In this document: one piece after another, positions 46,449 through 55,233 of the stretch
How positions within the stretch are numbered: the stretch's first letter is position 1
Layout of the letters: every line of letters begins with the position of its first letter
DNA from: Gemmatimonadaceae bacterium
Lineage (GTDB): Bacteria > Gemmatimonadota > Gemmatimonadetes > Gemmatimonadales > Gemmatimonadaceae
Direction of reading: 5' to 3'
Assembly (NCBI GenBank): GCA_020852815.1
Contig: JADZAN010000018.1
Location: 1-64,000 of the forward strand
DNA: 64,000 bases
Notes under the pieces: model-generated
Database searches by the model: none
Seen by the model: only the letters and a program-made list of their open reading frames with translations
What the model was told of the DNA's origin: nothing
Translations under genes and position numbers: made by a program

Positions 46449-47234
46449 TCACGGCTGTGGAGGCGCCGGGGGCGCCGCGGCCGGCGCTCTCACCTTGATC
46501 GAGATGATGCGGTCGAGCTTGGGATACTCCTGGTCCAGGAAGCGGTTCGACTCGCCGTAGAAGCGGCGCGGGTTCCCCATTGGCGCCGGCGACGACGGCA
46601 TCTCGCCGTAGCCGGCGTAGAGCTGGTCGGCGAACTCCATCCCCGCGGTCACGCGCCCAATGGGGGCAAAGCGGAGCGAGTCGAGACCGAAGTTGTCGTT
46701 GAGGTTGATGAAGAGCGTGGTGGAGCGGTCGCGCGGGTTGAACTGCGCGTAGGTGATGGTCCCGCGCTCGTTATGCGCCCGCACCGAGTCGCGCGGGATC
46801 TTGCGCTCGCGCCAGAGCGCGCCCACCGCGGGGGAGGCCGGCTGCCCGAACTGCGCGATGTAGAACGGAAGGACGCGATAGAAACGCGTGTCGTCGTAGA
46901 AGCCGGCGCGCACCAGGTTGTAGAAGCGGTCCACGCCGTGCGGTGCCCACTCACGAATCAGCTCGAGCGTTAGCGTCCCCTTCGACGTCTCCATCTCCAG
47001 GGCCACGGTGTCGGGGGCGTGTGTGCGCCAGTGCGCGTGGCTGGGCGTCATGAGGACGGTGCGCCGCTGCGCCGGCGTGAGCGGCGCGGGAAGCTCGAGC
47101 GCCGCCTTAGCCTGCGGACCGGTCGTCCCCGGCGAGGCGGACTGGGCCATCGCCGCCGCCGGGGCGAGCGAGAGCGCCGCCGTCGTCGACAGGAGGAGGA
47201 CGATGGAGAGTAACCGTGCGCGGGGATTCGACAT
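46449..47234 (-). CDS. exported cyclophilin-type peptidyl-prolyl isomerase
   Basis: About 261 residues from the ATG at 47234, opening a signal peptide (MSNPRARLLSIVLLLSTTAA...). The cyclophilin domain spans roughly 80-255: TSKGTLTLELIREWAPHGVDRFYNLVRAGFYDD, then the active-site FYRVLPFYIAQFG with the catalytic Arg, and FAPIGRVTAGMEFADQL. It should catalyse proline cis-trans isomerisation in the periplasm. The usual GGD after the active site is changed to FGQP. It is divergent from the DUF305 gene at 47432. Confidence 0.93.
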   Translation of the reverse strand: MSNPRARLLSIVLLLSTTAALSLAPAAAMAQSASPGTTGPQAKAALELPAPLTPAQRRTVLMTPSHAHWRTHAPDTVALEMETSKGTLTLELIREWAPHGVDRFYNLVRAGFYDDTRFYRVLPFYIAQFGQPASPAVGALWRERKIPRDSVRAHNERGTITYAQFNPRDRSTTLFINLNDNFGLDSLRFAPIGRVTAGMEFADQLYAGYGEMPSSPAPMGNPRRFYGESNRFLDQEYPKLDRIISIKVRAPAAAPPAPPQP

Positions 47235-47431
47235 GGCTCCGAAGTAGCGATCGCGCCGCGCACGTCGCAAGGCGGGAGTCGCCGCCGGAGCGCGAGAACT
47301 TCACGGACGATTCATCACTCCCCCCTCGCCTCCGGGCGCTCCGCGTCCGAGATTTGCCGCTTCCCCCGATCTCCGGTTCGACGCTCGAACCGGCGTTCCG
47401 GCGTCTGTTGCGAACGCACGTCCCCAGCCCG

Positions 47432-48103
47432 ATGAAAGCACCCGCCGTCCTCATGGCACTCGGCGCACTCGCCGCGGTGAACCTCGCCGCGTGCAGCCGC
47501 CAGCATCCGCAGACGGCAGCCCTGTCCCGCATGGGACCCGAGGCTGCCAAGGAGCGGGCGCGCGCCGACTCGCTGCGCTACCCCTACACCAAGGCCGACA
47601 TCGACTTCATGTCGGGGATGATTCACCACCACGCGCAGGCGATCCAGATCTCCAAGTGGGCCCCCTCGCATGGGGGGTCACCATCCATCATCCGCCTCAC
47701 CGAGCGCATCATCAACGCGCAGCGCGACGAGATCAACCTCATGCAGGGCTGGCTGCGCGATCGCAACCAGCTCCCCCCGGCCGCCGACACGCTCGGTACC
47801 GGGATGTCGCATGCGGGAATGCAGCACGCCGGCATGCAGCACGGCGCGTCGCCGATGATGCCGGGGATGCTCACCGATGAGCAGCTCAAGCAGCTCGACG
47901 CGGCCCGCGGCACCGAGTTCGACCGCCTGTTCCTGACCTTCATGATCCAGCACCACCGCGGTGCCGTGACCATGGTGAAGGAACTCTTCGCCGCGCGCGG
48001 CGCCGGCCAGGACGAGACCGTCTTCAAGTTCGCCGCCGACGTCGAGGTCGACCAGTCGACAGAGATTCGCCGCATGCTGCAGATGCTCCTGGAACTTCCC
48101 TGA
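47432..48103 (+). CDS. DUF305 lipoprotein (four-helix, His/Met-rich)
   Basis: A 223-residue lipoprotein (MKAPAVLMALGALAAVNLAAC) with both DUF305 signatures: DFMSGMIHHHAQAIQISKW and TFMIQHHRGAVTMVKEL. Between them is a Met/His repeat (MSHAGMQHAGMQHGA) typical of copper-binding peptides. It is therefore a good candidate for a copper or other soft-metal binding protein at the outer or inner membrane surface. It lies 92 nt before an LVIVD gene, mirroring the pair at 24342-26791. The start at 47432 is chosen for the signal peptide. Confidence 0.92.
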   Translation: MKAPAVLMALGALAAVNLAACSRQHPQTAALSRMGPEAAKERARADSLRYPYTKADIDFMSGMIHHHAQAIQISKWAPSHGGSPSIIRLTERIINAQRDEINLMQGWLRDRNQLPPAADTLGTGMSHAGMQHAGMQHGASPMMPGMLTDEQLKQLDAARGTEFDRLFLTFMIQHHRGAVTMVKELFAARGAGQDETVFKFAADVEVDQSTEIRRMLQMLLELP

Positions 48104-48195
48104 GTTAGTCAGTCGGCCGCGCCCGCGCGGCCACCACGCAACGGTTCGCTTCGTCCCATTCGCTCACCAACCCCCTCATGAGAGAGAAGCCCCGA

Positions 48196-50181
48196 ATGCA
48201 CGCTCCCCGCCTCACCTCCCGCTTCGTGCTCGCCGCGGCGCTCGTCGCCATGGCGTCGTGCGCAAGCAACCCGCCCGCGACCACGCCGGAGCCGGTTCGC
48301 GATCCGCGCCTGGACTCGCGCGTCGGCCTCAAGGCCGGCCTCATGGATGCCGGCGAAGCGGTCTCCAACCTCAAGGTCGTCTCCAAGGCCGTCTCCCCCG
48401 AGGGCTTCCTCGGCATCACCAACTCCGACCTCGCGTTCACGGGGAACTACGTGATCCAGGGGAACTACAACGGGCCGGTGATCTGGGACATCAGCAACCC
48501 GGCGCGCCCGCAACTGGTCACGGCGTACCCGTGCCCCGCCTCGCAGAACGACGTCTCGGTCTACAAGAACCTCATGTTCATGTCGGCTGAGGCCAACAAC
48601 GGGCGAGTGGACTGCATGCCGGGCGGCGTGGCCGACACGGTGAGCGCGCAGCGCTTCCGCGGCGTGCGCGTCTTCGACATCAGCGACATCAAGACGCCGA
48701 AGCTCGTGGCCAACGTCCAGACGTGCCGCGGCTCGCACACGCACACGGTAGTCGAGAGCCCGAAGGACCCGGAGAACATCTACATCTACGTCTCCGGTTC
48801 GGCCGGCGTGCGCTCCCCTAACGAGTTGTCGCGCTGCAAGCGCGAGACGCCGGACAAGGAGTCCAACTCGGCGTTGCTCAAGATCGAGATCATCAAGGTT
48901 CCGCTGGCGGCGCCCGAGCGTTCCGAAGTGGTCAACGCCGCCGACATCTTCAGCGGGCTGACCTACACGCCCACGCACGCACCGGGTGAGGAAGACCTCG
49001 CGGCGGCGTCCAAGGCGGCCGCCGAGGCGCGCGCCAAGGGTGGCTTCACGGCCAAGGTCCCGTCGTCGGGGCAGGAGATGGTGCTGGGCGGGCAGTTCAT
49101 CAAGGTGCAGCTGGACAGCATCGTGAAGGCGCGCGGCGGGAGCGGTGCCCCCACGGCCGCCGACTCGGCGGCGCTGCGCAGCGGGCTGCAGGGGATCGTG
49201 AACCACATGTTCGGCTCGGCGCCGCAGCCCGGTTCGCCGATCAACCCGGGGCGGCAGTGCCACGACATCACCGTCTATCCGGCGTTAGGGCTGGCCGGCG
49301 GTGCCTGCGAAGGGCACGGCCTGCTGCTCGACATCTCCGACCCCGTGCATCCCGTGCGTCTCGACGCCGTGGCCGACTCGAACTTTGCCTATTGGCACTC
49401 GGCCACCTTCAACAACGACGGGACCAAGCTTCTCTTTTCGGACGAGTGGGGCGGCGGCGGCGCCCCGAAGTGCCGCGCCACCGACAAGGCGGAGTGGGGC
49501 TCGGACGCGATCTTCACCATCGAGAATCGCAAGCTCAAGTTCCAGTCGTACTACAAGATCCCGACCATCCAGACCTCGGCCGAGAACTGCGTGGCGCACA
49601 ACGGCTCGCTCATCCCGATTCCCGGGCGCGACGTGATGGTGCAGGCGTGGTACCAGGGCGGGATCTCGGTCTTCGACTGGACCGATGCCAAGAACCCGAA
49701 GGAGATCGCCTACTTCGACCGCGGCCCCGTCGATTCGACGCAGATGCGCATGGGCGGGTCGTGGTCGGTGTACTGGTACAACGGCTCGATCGTGAGTTCG
49801 GAGATTGCGCGCGGCATGGACGTCGCCGACCTGGTGCCGTCGCAATACATCTCGCAGAACGAAATCGACGCGGCCAAGACGGTGAAGTGGACGCACCTCA
49901 ATGCGCAGGGGCAGCCGCTGATTGCGTGGCCGCCGAGCTTTGCCCTGGCCCGCGCCTTTGTCGACCAGCTCGAGCGCAACAAGTGCCTCTCGACCGCTCG
50001 CATCAGCGAGGTGCGCACCGCGCTCTCGAACGCGGAGAAGGCGGCACCGATGCAACGCTCCTCACAGTTGGGGACGCTGGCCGGGCAGTTGGAGAGCGAC
50101 GCCCGTTCGTCGTGCGACCCTAACCGGGCCAAGCTTCTGCTCAAGGCGGTGCAGGACCTGCAGCACGCGACGGTGTCGTAA
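48196..50181 (+). CDS. LVIVD-repeat beta-propeller lipoprotein (paralogue C)
   Basis: About 661 residues, from an ATG preceded by GAGAGAAG, with a lipobox (VAMASC). Blades match paralogues A and B: PVIWDISNPARPQLVTAY, VRVFDISDIKTPKLVANV, LLLDISDPVHPVRLD and ISVFDWTDAKNPKEI. The same His/Cys patches occur (CRGSHTHT, QCHDITVYP, FAYWHSATF, ENCVAHNGSLIP). It has its own Ala/Lys-rich insert of about 90 residues in the middle (around 265-350) and is lipid-anchored where A and B have Sec signals. It follows DUF305 and precedes a CuNIR-like gene, so a redox or metal-related envelope role is suggested by context only. Confidence 0.9.
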   Translation: MHAPRLTSRFVLAAALVAMASCASNPPATTPEPVRDPRLDSRVGLKAGLMDAGEAVSNLKVVSKAVSPEGFLGITNSDLAFTGNYVIQGNYNGPVIWDISNPARPQLVTAYPCPASQNDVSVYKNLMFMSAEANNGRVDCMPGGVADTVSAQRFRGVRVFDISDIKTPKLVANVQTCRGSHTHTVVESPKDPENIYIYVSGSAGVRSPNELSRCKRETPDKESNSALLKIEIIKVPLAAPERSEVVNAADIFSGLTYTPTHAPGEEDLAAASKAAAEARAKGGFTAKVPSSGQEMVLGGQFIKVQLDSIVKARGGSGAPTAADSAALRSGLQGIVNHMFGSAPQPGSPINPGRQCHDITVYPALGLAGGACEGHGLLLDISDPVHPVRLDAVADSNFAYWHSATFNNDGTKLLFSDEWGGGGAPKCRATDKAEWGSDAIFTIENRKLKFQSYYKIPTIQTSAENCVAHNGSLIPIPGRDVMVQAWYQGGISVFDWTDAKNPKEIAYFDRGPVDSTQMRMGGSWSVYWYNGSIVSSEIARGMDVADLVPSQYISQNEIDAAKTVKWTHLNAQGQPLIAWPPSFALARAFVDQLERNKCLSTARISEVRTALSNAEKAAPMQRSSQLGTLAGQLESDARSSCDPNRAKLLLKAVQDLQHATVS

Positions 50182-50206
50182 GGCATCGCCGTCAGCGGAA
50201 CAACGA

Positions 50207-50240
50207 GTCGGGCGCGACGGGATGAGCCGTCGCGCCCGAC
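50207..50240 (+). terminator. hairpin terminator after the LVIVD gene
   Basis: A perfect 14-bp stem (GTCGGGCGCGACGG with its complement) and a 6-nt loop, 26 nt after the LVIVD stop. No T run follows, so it may be a factor-assisted or attenuating hairpin. It separates the LVIVD gene from the CuNIR-like gene. Confidence 0.6.
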
Positions 50241-50298
50241 GTGCGTTTGCCCGGCCGTCGGGCGTGAGGGGCGCGCCGCGTACGCTTGCGTCACGTTG

Positions 50299-50310
50299 TT
50301 GCATATGCAA
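50299..50310. promoter_or_regulatory. palindrome upstream of the CuNIR-like gene
   Basis: TTGCATATGCAA, a perfect 12-bp palindrome, lies 46 nt before the ATG of the cupredoxin gene in an AT-richer patch. It is a plausible operator or promoter element. The match to any known nitrosative-stress regulator site is not close enough to name one. Confidence 0.4.
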
Positions 50311-50356
50311 GTATCAATGGCGCCGTGTCGTCCGTCCCCTCGCCCCGGAGCACGCC

Positions 50357-51412
50357 ATGTCCCGCCCGAATCTCGCGCTCGTCGCGACCGCGCTCATTGC
50401 GGTCATCTCCATGGCTGCGTGCCAGCAGTCGCCGGGCGGGAAGCGTGGCGAGGAGCGCACGCCGTCGGGGTTGCCACCGTCATCGACGACGTCACCGGCG
50501 TCGTCCGCATCGCAGGCGCCTACGCGCATTCCCGCGAACATCTCGCATGGAGAGGCGCCGGTGGGAACGGCGGCTGACTCGGCACCCGTGGACCCCGTCG
50601 TTCCGCCGCGCTCGACGGATCGCCTGCATCGCGTGCGCTTCGAGATCGTCGACACCATCATCGCGGTCGCGCCGTCGGTGCAATACCGCGCGTGGACCTT
50701 CCAGTCGCGCGTCCCGGGGCCGGTGGTGCGCGTGACGCAGGGCGACGAGATCGAGTTCACCCTCGTCAACCGCGGGAGCATCGCGCACAGCATGGACTTC
50801 CACGCCGCGCAGATCGCGCCCAGCAAGTACTACGTGAACATCCTCCCGGGCGACTCGATCCACTATCGGTTCACGGCCGAGGTAGCGGGCGCCTTCATGT
50901 ACCACTGCGGCACCGCACCGGTGGCCGCACACATCGCGAACGGCATGTACGGAGCGCTGATCGTGGACCCGCCGGGGCTGCGACGCGCGGCGAAGGAACT
51001 GGTCTTCGTGCAGAGCGAGTTCTACATGACGGCCAATCCCACCGGTCCCCGGTCGCTGGCGTGGGATCGCCTGCTGGGGCTGGCGCCAGACTACGTGACG
51101 TTCAACGGGCGCGCCGCGCAGTACGCCACGCACCCCATCCGGGTCAAGGTGAACGATCTGGTGCGCATCTACCTCGTGAATGCAGGTCCCAACCGCTTCT
51201 CGTCGTTCCACGTCGTTGGAGGGATCTTCGAACGCGTCTTCGTGGATGGCTCGCAGCGCTCCCCGCTGGAGGGGGTGCAGACGGTGGCGGTTCCGGTCGG
51301 AGGCGGATCGATCTTCGAGATCCGCCTCAAGCAGCCCGGGGAGTACCCGTTCGTCACCCACGCGTTTGCCGATGCGACCAAGGGGGCGGTGGGGGTGCTG
51401 CTGGCCGAGTGA
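50357..51412 (+). CDS. copper nitrite-reductase-like two-cupredoxin lipoprotein
   Basis: About 351 residues, with lipobox ISMAAC and a Ser/Pro/Thr-rich linker to about 85. All copper ligands of the NirK pattern are visible. Type 1: His144, Cys184, His192 and Met197 (MYHC...AAHIANGM). Type 2: His149 in DFHAAQ, His183 and His285 in SSFHVVGG. The proton-donor Asp147 is also present. The second cupredoxin ends with EYPFVTHAFADATKGAVG. Reduction of nitrite to NO is the best guess, but the family also includes oxidases with the same motifs. The Cys-to-His spacing is one residue shorter than in classical NirK. It lies downstream of the LVIVD/DUF305 pair. Confidence 0.88.
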   Translation: MSRPNLALVATALIAVISMAACQQSPGGKRGEERTPSGLPPSSTTSPASSASQAPTRIPANISHGEAPVGTAADSAPVDPVVPPRSTDRLHRVRFEIVDTIIAVAPSVQYRAWTFQSRVPGPVVRVTQGDEIEFTLVNRGSIAHSMDFHAAQIAPSKYYVNILPGDSIHYRFTAEVAGAFMYHCGTAPVAAHIANGMYGALIVDPPGLRRAAKELVFVQSEFYMTANPTGPRSLAWDRLLGLAPDYVTFNGRAAQYATHPIRVKVNDLVRIYLVNAGPNRFSSFHVVGGIFERVFVDGSQRSPLEGVQTVAVPVGGGSIFEIRLKQPGEYPFVTHAFADATKGAVGVLLAE

Positions 51413-51472
51413 CTGCGTCGTGTGCGACGTCTCGACCCTGCGGCGCCGTCACGCCGATTGCGAGCTGACCGC

Positions 51473-53275
51473 CTAACGCGAACCGAACGTCCAGACGCGG
51501 CGGCTGCGTGCTACGCGGTGCGCGGCCCGCAGCCGCGGGGCATGGGCCGCCAGGAGGTCGCTGCGCGAGACGATCCCCACCACGCGGCGCGAACCGTCGC
51601 TGGCAATCACCGGCACGCGCCCCACGTGCTCGAGCACCATCACGTCAGCGACGTCGCGCAACGTGTTGTCCTCGTGCACGACCACCGGTGCGCGGCGCAC
51701 CACCTGGCGGACAGCCAGGGCGTCGCCAGACGCAACGTCGACGAGGTCGCGCCGCGTCACCACGCCCACCAGGGCACCGCTGGCGTCGACGACCGGGAAC
51801 CCCTGGTGCGTCGCGCCGTCGCCCCCCGCCGCCAGCCGCGCGCGCACGCTGGCCAGCGTCTCCTCCGCCGGCAACGTGACGACGGCGCGCGTTGCCACGT
51901 CGCCCACGCGCACCTGCGACAGGTGGTCCACGGCGTACTCGGTCTGCACGCTCACCCCGCGCCGGGCGAGCTTCTCCGTCATGATCGAGTTGCGGCTCAC
52001 GAGGAGCGACGACAGGTAGGCGGCGGTGCAGGCGCCCAGGAGCGGGAGGAGCCCGACGGGTTGACGCGTGGTCTCGAAGGCGAAGACGATGGACGCCAGG
52101 AGGGCGTGCGACGCGCCAGCGAAGATGGCGGCCATGCCCACGAGACCGGCGATGCGCGCGTCCACGCCCAGCGCCGGCGCCACGGATGCGATCGCCGCTC
52201 CCGCCGTGGCGCCGATGCCGCTCCCGATCGTGAACAGCGGGGCCAGCGTCCCGCCGGACGTCCCGCTCCCGAGGTAGCACGACCACGAGATGAACTTGAG
52301 GATGGCCAGGAGGAGCAACGCGCGTCCCGTCAGCGACCCGGCGAGCGCTGCGACGATGTTGTCATAGCCCACGCCGAGCGTGCGCGGCTCGACGAGCCCC
52401 ACCACCCCGACGACGAGCGCTCCGGCAATGGGCCACCACATCCAGTGCACGCCGAAGCGGTGGCCAAGCCGTTCGTAGCCGTCCTCGATGGCATAGGAGG
52501 CGCGCGTGATCCCCGCGGCCACGACCCCCATGATGAGCCCCAGCAGGGTGTAGACGGCGAGCGCGCTGCCGCGCGGTTGGGCCAGCAGCGGGATGGGGAA
52601 GGCGGGAGCGGCACCGACAAAGGCGATGCGCACCGCGGTGGCGGTGGCGGAGGCCAGCGCGACGGGAATGATCGACCGCGGACGGTACTCGAACAGCAGG
52701 AGTTCCACGGCGAGGAGGACGGCGCTGACGGGGCTCCCGAAGGTGGCGGACATCCCGGCGGCGGCCCCCGCGGCCAGAAGCACCTTGCGCTCGTCGGCGG
52801 TGACGTGGAGGAACTGACCGGCGAGCGACCCCAGGGCGCCGCCAGTTGCAATGATCGGCCCCTCGGCGCCGAACGGCCCTCCCGTCCCGATGGCGATGGC
52901 GGCCGACAGCGGCTTGAGGAAGAGGACGCGCGCCGAGATACGACTCTCGCCGAACAGCACCTTCTCCATCACCTCGGGAATGCCGTGCCCGCGGATGGCG
53001 CTCGACCCGTACCGCGCCATGAGCCCGACGGCGAGTGCCCCGGCCATCGGGGTGAGGAGGAGGACGAGCGGGCGATGCGTGCCGCCGCCAGGCGCAACGA
53101 AGGCGGTCGAGAGGCGGCCGTAGAAGGCGGCGTTGGTGACGAGGGCGATGATGGCCGTCAGCCCCTGAGCCGCCACCGCCGCCGCCACCGCGAGCACGAG
53201 GGCCAGGCACGAGAGCCAGACCGTGCGGCCGCGCACCGGCTCGTAGGCGGGCGGCGTGCGCCACTCCTCAGTCAT
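51473..53275 (-). CDS. ClC-type chloride channel/antiporter with two CBS domains
   Basis: A 600-residue membrane protein with the ClC fold. Anion-path motifs are GHGIPEV, GGPFGAEGP (the gating Glu is present) and GTSGGTLAP. The position matching the intracellular proton Glu of the E. coli antiporter is Glu in LLFEYRP, so H+/Cl- exchange is possible. Two CBS domains follow from about 460 (VGDVATRAVVTLPAEE..., FPVVDASGALVGVVTRRDLVD, VGRVPVIASDGSRRVVGIVSRSDLL) and may bind adenine nucleotides. The start overlaps the stop of the MarR gene by 8 nt, so the two are translated together. Confidence 0.93.
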   Translation of the reverse strand: MTEEWRTPPAYEPVRGRTVWLSCLALVLAVAAAVAAQGLTAIIALVTNAAFYGRLSTAFVAPGGGTHRPLVLLLTPMAGALAVGLMARYGSSAIRGHGIPEVMEKVLFGESRISARVLFLKPLSAAIAIGTGGPFGAEGPIIATGGALGSLAGQFLHVTADERKVLLAAGAAAGMSATFGSPVSAVLLAVELLLFEYRPRSIIPVALASATATAVRIAFVGAAPAFPIPLLAQPRGSALAVYTLLGLIMGVVAAGITRASYAIEDGYERLGHRFGVHWMWWPIAGALVVGVVGLVEPRTLGVGYDNIVAALAGSLTGRALLLLAILKFISWSCYLGSGTSGGTLAPLFTIGSGIGATAGAAIASVAPALGVDARIAGLVGMAAIFAGASHALLASIVFAFETTRQPVGLLPLLGACTAAYLSSLLVSRNSIMTEKLARRGVSVQTEYAVDHLSQVRVGDVATRAVVTLPAEETLASVRARLAAGGDGATHQGFPVVDASGALVGVVTRRDLVDVASGDALAVRQVVRRAPVVVHEDNTLRDVADVMVLEHVGRVPVIASDGSRRVVGIVSRSDLLAAHAPRLRAAHRVARSRRVWTFGSR

Positions 53276-53900
53276 TCCCGCCCCCTCCGCCAGATGCAAG
53301 GCGCCGTTTCCGTGGCCGGGAGTCCTCGCGCCTGTCTGCCAGTGGCGCCCTCCCGTCCGCCTCGAAGAACATCGCGGCGGGGACGTCACCGTAGCCCGCC
53401 CGTTCCAACCACTGCTCCAGCGCCCCGGCCACCGCCCACCGCTCGGCGTCGGTCATCGCCGCCAGCCCCAGGAGCAGCCGCTCCTGGGCGGTGGCGGAGT
53501 GCCGCGCCACGAGAGCGCGCCCGGTGCGCGTGAGCGTCAGCGCGCTGCGCCGCGCGTCGTCCGCGTGGGTCGCGCGCACCACGAGGCGACGCTCGACCAG
53601 CCGAGCCATCACCTCGGAGATGGTGCTCTGCCCCGCCAGGGTGCGGGCGGCCAGTTCGCTGATGGAGAGGCCGGGAGCGGCGGCGATCTGCCGCAGCAGG
53701 AAGAGCTGGGCGCCGCTGATGCTCGCCCCCCGCGCCGTCGTACGCGCCGACGCACTCAACACGCGCACGAGGCGGCGGAGCGCGTCCATGGCGCGGCGAC
53801 CGGCTTGCTCATCGGGCGCCGGCGACTCGGCGGCGGTCGCGACAGGGCGGCGGGTGGCCGGAAGCCCGCTTCGGCGGGGGGACCGTCTGGAAATCGGCAT
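53268..53900 (-). CDS. MarR-family transcriptional regulator
   Basis: A 210-residue winged-helix regulator. The HTH and wing are visible: ISGAQLFLLRQIAAAPGLSISELAARTLAGQSTISEVMARLVERRLVVRATHADDARRSALTLT... (about 60-130), with flanking dimerisation helices. The first ~45 residues are basic and disordered-looking, as is the C-terminal tail. It is cotranscribed with the ClC gene. A symmetric site lies immediately before its start, suggesting autoregulation of the pair. The inducer is unknown. Confidence 0.92.
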   Translation of the reverse strand: MPISRRSPRRSGLPATRRPVATAAESPAPDEQAGRRAMDALRRLVRVLSASARTTARGASISGAQLFLLRQIAAAPGLSISELAARTLAGQSTISEVMARLVERRLVVRATHADDARRSALTLTRTGRALVARHSATAQERLLLGLAAMTDAERWAVAGALEQWLERAGYGDVPAAMFFEADGRAPLADRREDSRPRKRRLASGGGGGND

Positions 53901-53909
53901 GCCTCAAGA

Positions 53910-53927
53910 TACATCGGTACCGATATA
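53910..53927. promoter_or_regulatory. MarR-operator-like palindrome with overlapping -10 sequence
   Basis: ATCGGTACCGAT (53913-53924) is a perfect 12-bp palindrome, with one further imperfect repeat of TA on each side. It lies 10-25 nt before the MarR start codon. TATAAT follows directly at 53924-53929 on the plus strand and could be the -10 box of the divergent acyl-CoA dehydrogenase gene at 54026. Binding here could control both directions. Confidence 0.55.
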
Positions 53928-54025
53928 ATGTCGCTGCCCTTGCCCCGGGGCGGTGCTCGTCCTCCCGCCACCCCCCGGCGCCTCCCTCTCCCACCGCCGG
54001 GCGCGGCGCGCGATGTTATCGCCCC

Positions 54026-55195
54026 ATGCCCGACATCAACCCGCTCGCCCACCAGCACGCCGAGATCCGCGCCGCCGTCCGCGCGGTGTGCGAGCCGTTC
54101 GACTCGCGCTATTGGCAGCAGGTCGAGCGCGACGGCGATTATCCGGAAGCCTTTGTCCGGGCGCTCACCGCGGCGGGGTGGCTCTCGGCGCTGATCCCCG
54201 AGACGTATGGCGGCGGGGGACTCTCGCTCACCGAGGCCTCGGTCATTCTCGAGGAAATCAACCGCTCGGGGGCCAACTCCGGGGCCTGCCACGCGCAGAT
54301 GTACACGATGGGGACGGTGCTGCGGCACGGCTCTGACGACCAGAAGGCGCGCTACCTGCCAGCGATTGCGGCTGGCGAGCTGCGCCTGCAATCGTTTGCC
54401 GTCACCGAGCCGGTCACCGGCACCGACACGACACGGACGCGCACCACGGCGGTGCGCCGCGGCGACCGCTACGTGGTGAACGGGCAGAAGGTCTGGATCT
54501 CGCGCGTGCAGCACTCGGACCTCATGCTCCTCCTGGCGCGCACCACGCCGCTGGAGCAGGTGAAGACGAAGTCGCACGGGCTCTCGGTCTTCCTGGTCGA
54601 CCTGCGCGGCGCCGAGTCGCGGGGGCTGCGCGTTCGCCCCATCGAGAACATGGTGAACCACGAGACGAACGAACTGTTCTTCGAGGATTTCGAGGTTCCT
54701 GCGGAGAACCTCATTGGCGAGGAAGGGATGGGCTTTCGCTACATCCTGGACGGGATGAACGCCGAGCGCATCCTGATTGCCGCCGAGTGCATTGGCGACG
54801 GCTACTGGTTCATCGATCGCGCGCGTCGTTATGCAGCGGAGCGCGTCGTCTTCGATCGTCCCATCGGGCAGAACCAGGGGGTGCAGTTCCCGATCGCGCA
54901 GGGCTACGCCCGCGTGCGTGCGGCGGACCTGATGCGTTACGAGGGTGCGCGCCTGTTCGACGCCGGCGCACCGTGCGGCGCCGAGGCGAACATGGCAAAG
55001 CTCCTGGCCGCCGAGGCCTCGTGGGAGGCGGCGAACACGTGCCTGCAGGTGCACGGTGGCTTTGGCTTTGCCGCCGAGTATGATGTGGAGCGCAAGTTCC
55101 GGGAGACGCGCCTCTACCAGGTGGCGCCAATCTCGACCAACCTCATCCTGTCCTATCTTGGGGAGCACGTGCTTGGGCTCCCTCGGTCCTTCTAG
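54026..55195 (+). CDS. acyl-CoA dehydrogenase, isovaleryl-CoA-dehydrogenase-like catalytic Glu
   Basis: A 389-residue flavin acyl-CoA dehydrogenase. The FAD-binding region is SFAVTEPVTGTDTTRTRTTA and the C-terminal region is CLQVHGGFGFAAEYDVERKFRETRLYQ. The catalytic Glu that most families have in the late EGT motif is absent (it reads VAPIS around 366-370). A Glu is, however, found at 247 in MNAERIL, the place used by isovaleryl-CoA dehydrogenase. It makes an enoyl-CoA from an acyl-CoA in the cytoplasm and passes electrons to ETF. It is followed after 38 nt by a CitE-like lyase and then a MaoC hydratase. Confidence 0.95.
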   Translation: MPDINPLAHQHAEIRAAVRAVCEPFDSRYWQQVERDGDYPEAFVRALTAAGWLSALIPETYGGGGLSLTEASVILEEINRSGANSGACHAQMYTMGTVLRHGSDDQKARYLPAIAAGELRLQSFAVTEPVTGTDTTRTRTTAVRRGDRYVVNGQKVWISRVQHSDLMLLLARTTPLEQVKTKSHGLSVFLVDLRGAESRGLRVRPIENMVNHETNELFFEDFEVPAENLIGEEGMGFRYILDGMNAERILIAAECIGDGYWFIDRARRYAAERVVFDRPIGQNQGVQFPIAQGYARVRAADLMRYEGARLFDAGAPCGAEANMAKLLAAEASWEAANTCLQVHGGFGFAAEYDVERKFRETRLYQVAPISTNLILSYLGEHVLGLPRSF

Positions 55196-55233
55196 CGCCT
55201 GGCCCCAACGGGCCAACGGAGTCGCTCTCCCCA

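Noticed and set aside
51422-53533. Plus-strand 703-codon open frame opposite the ClC and MarR genes
   Set aside because: Extremely rich in Arg, Gly, His and Asp and without domains. It is the antisense shadow of a typical ClC protein.
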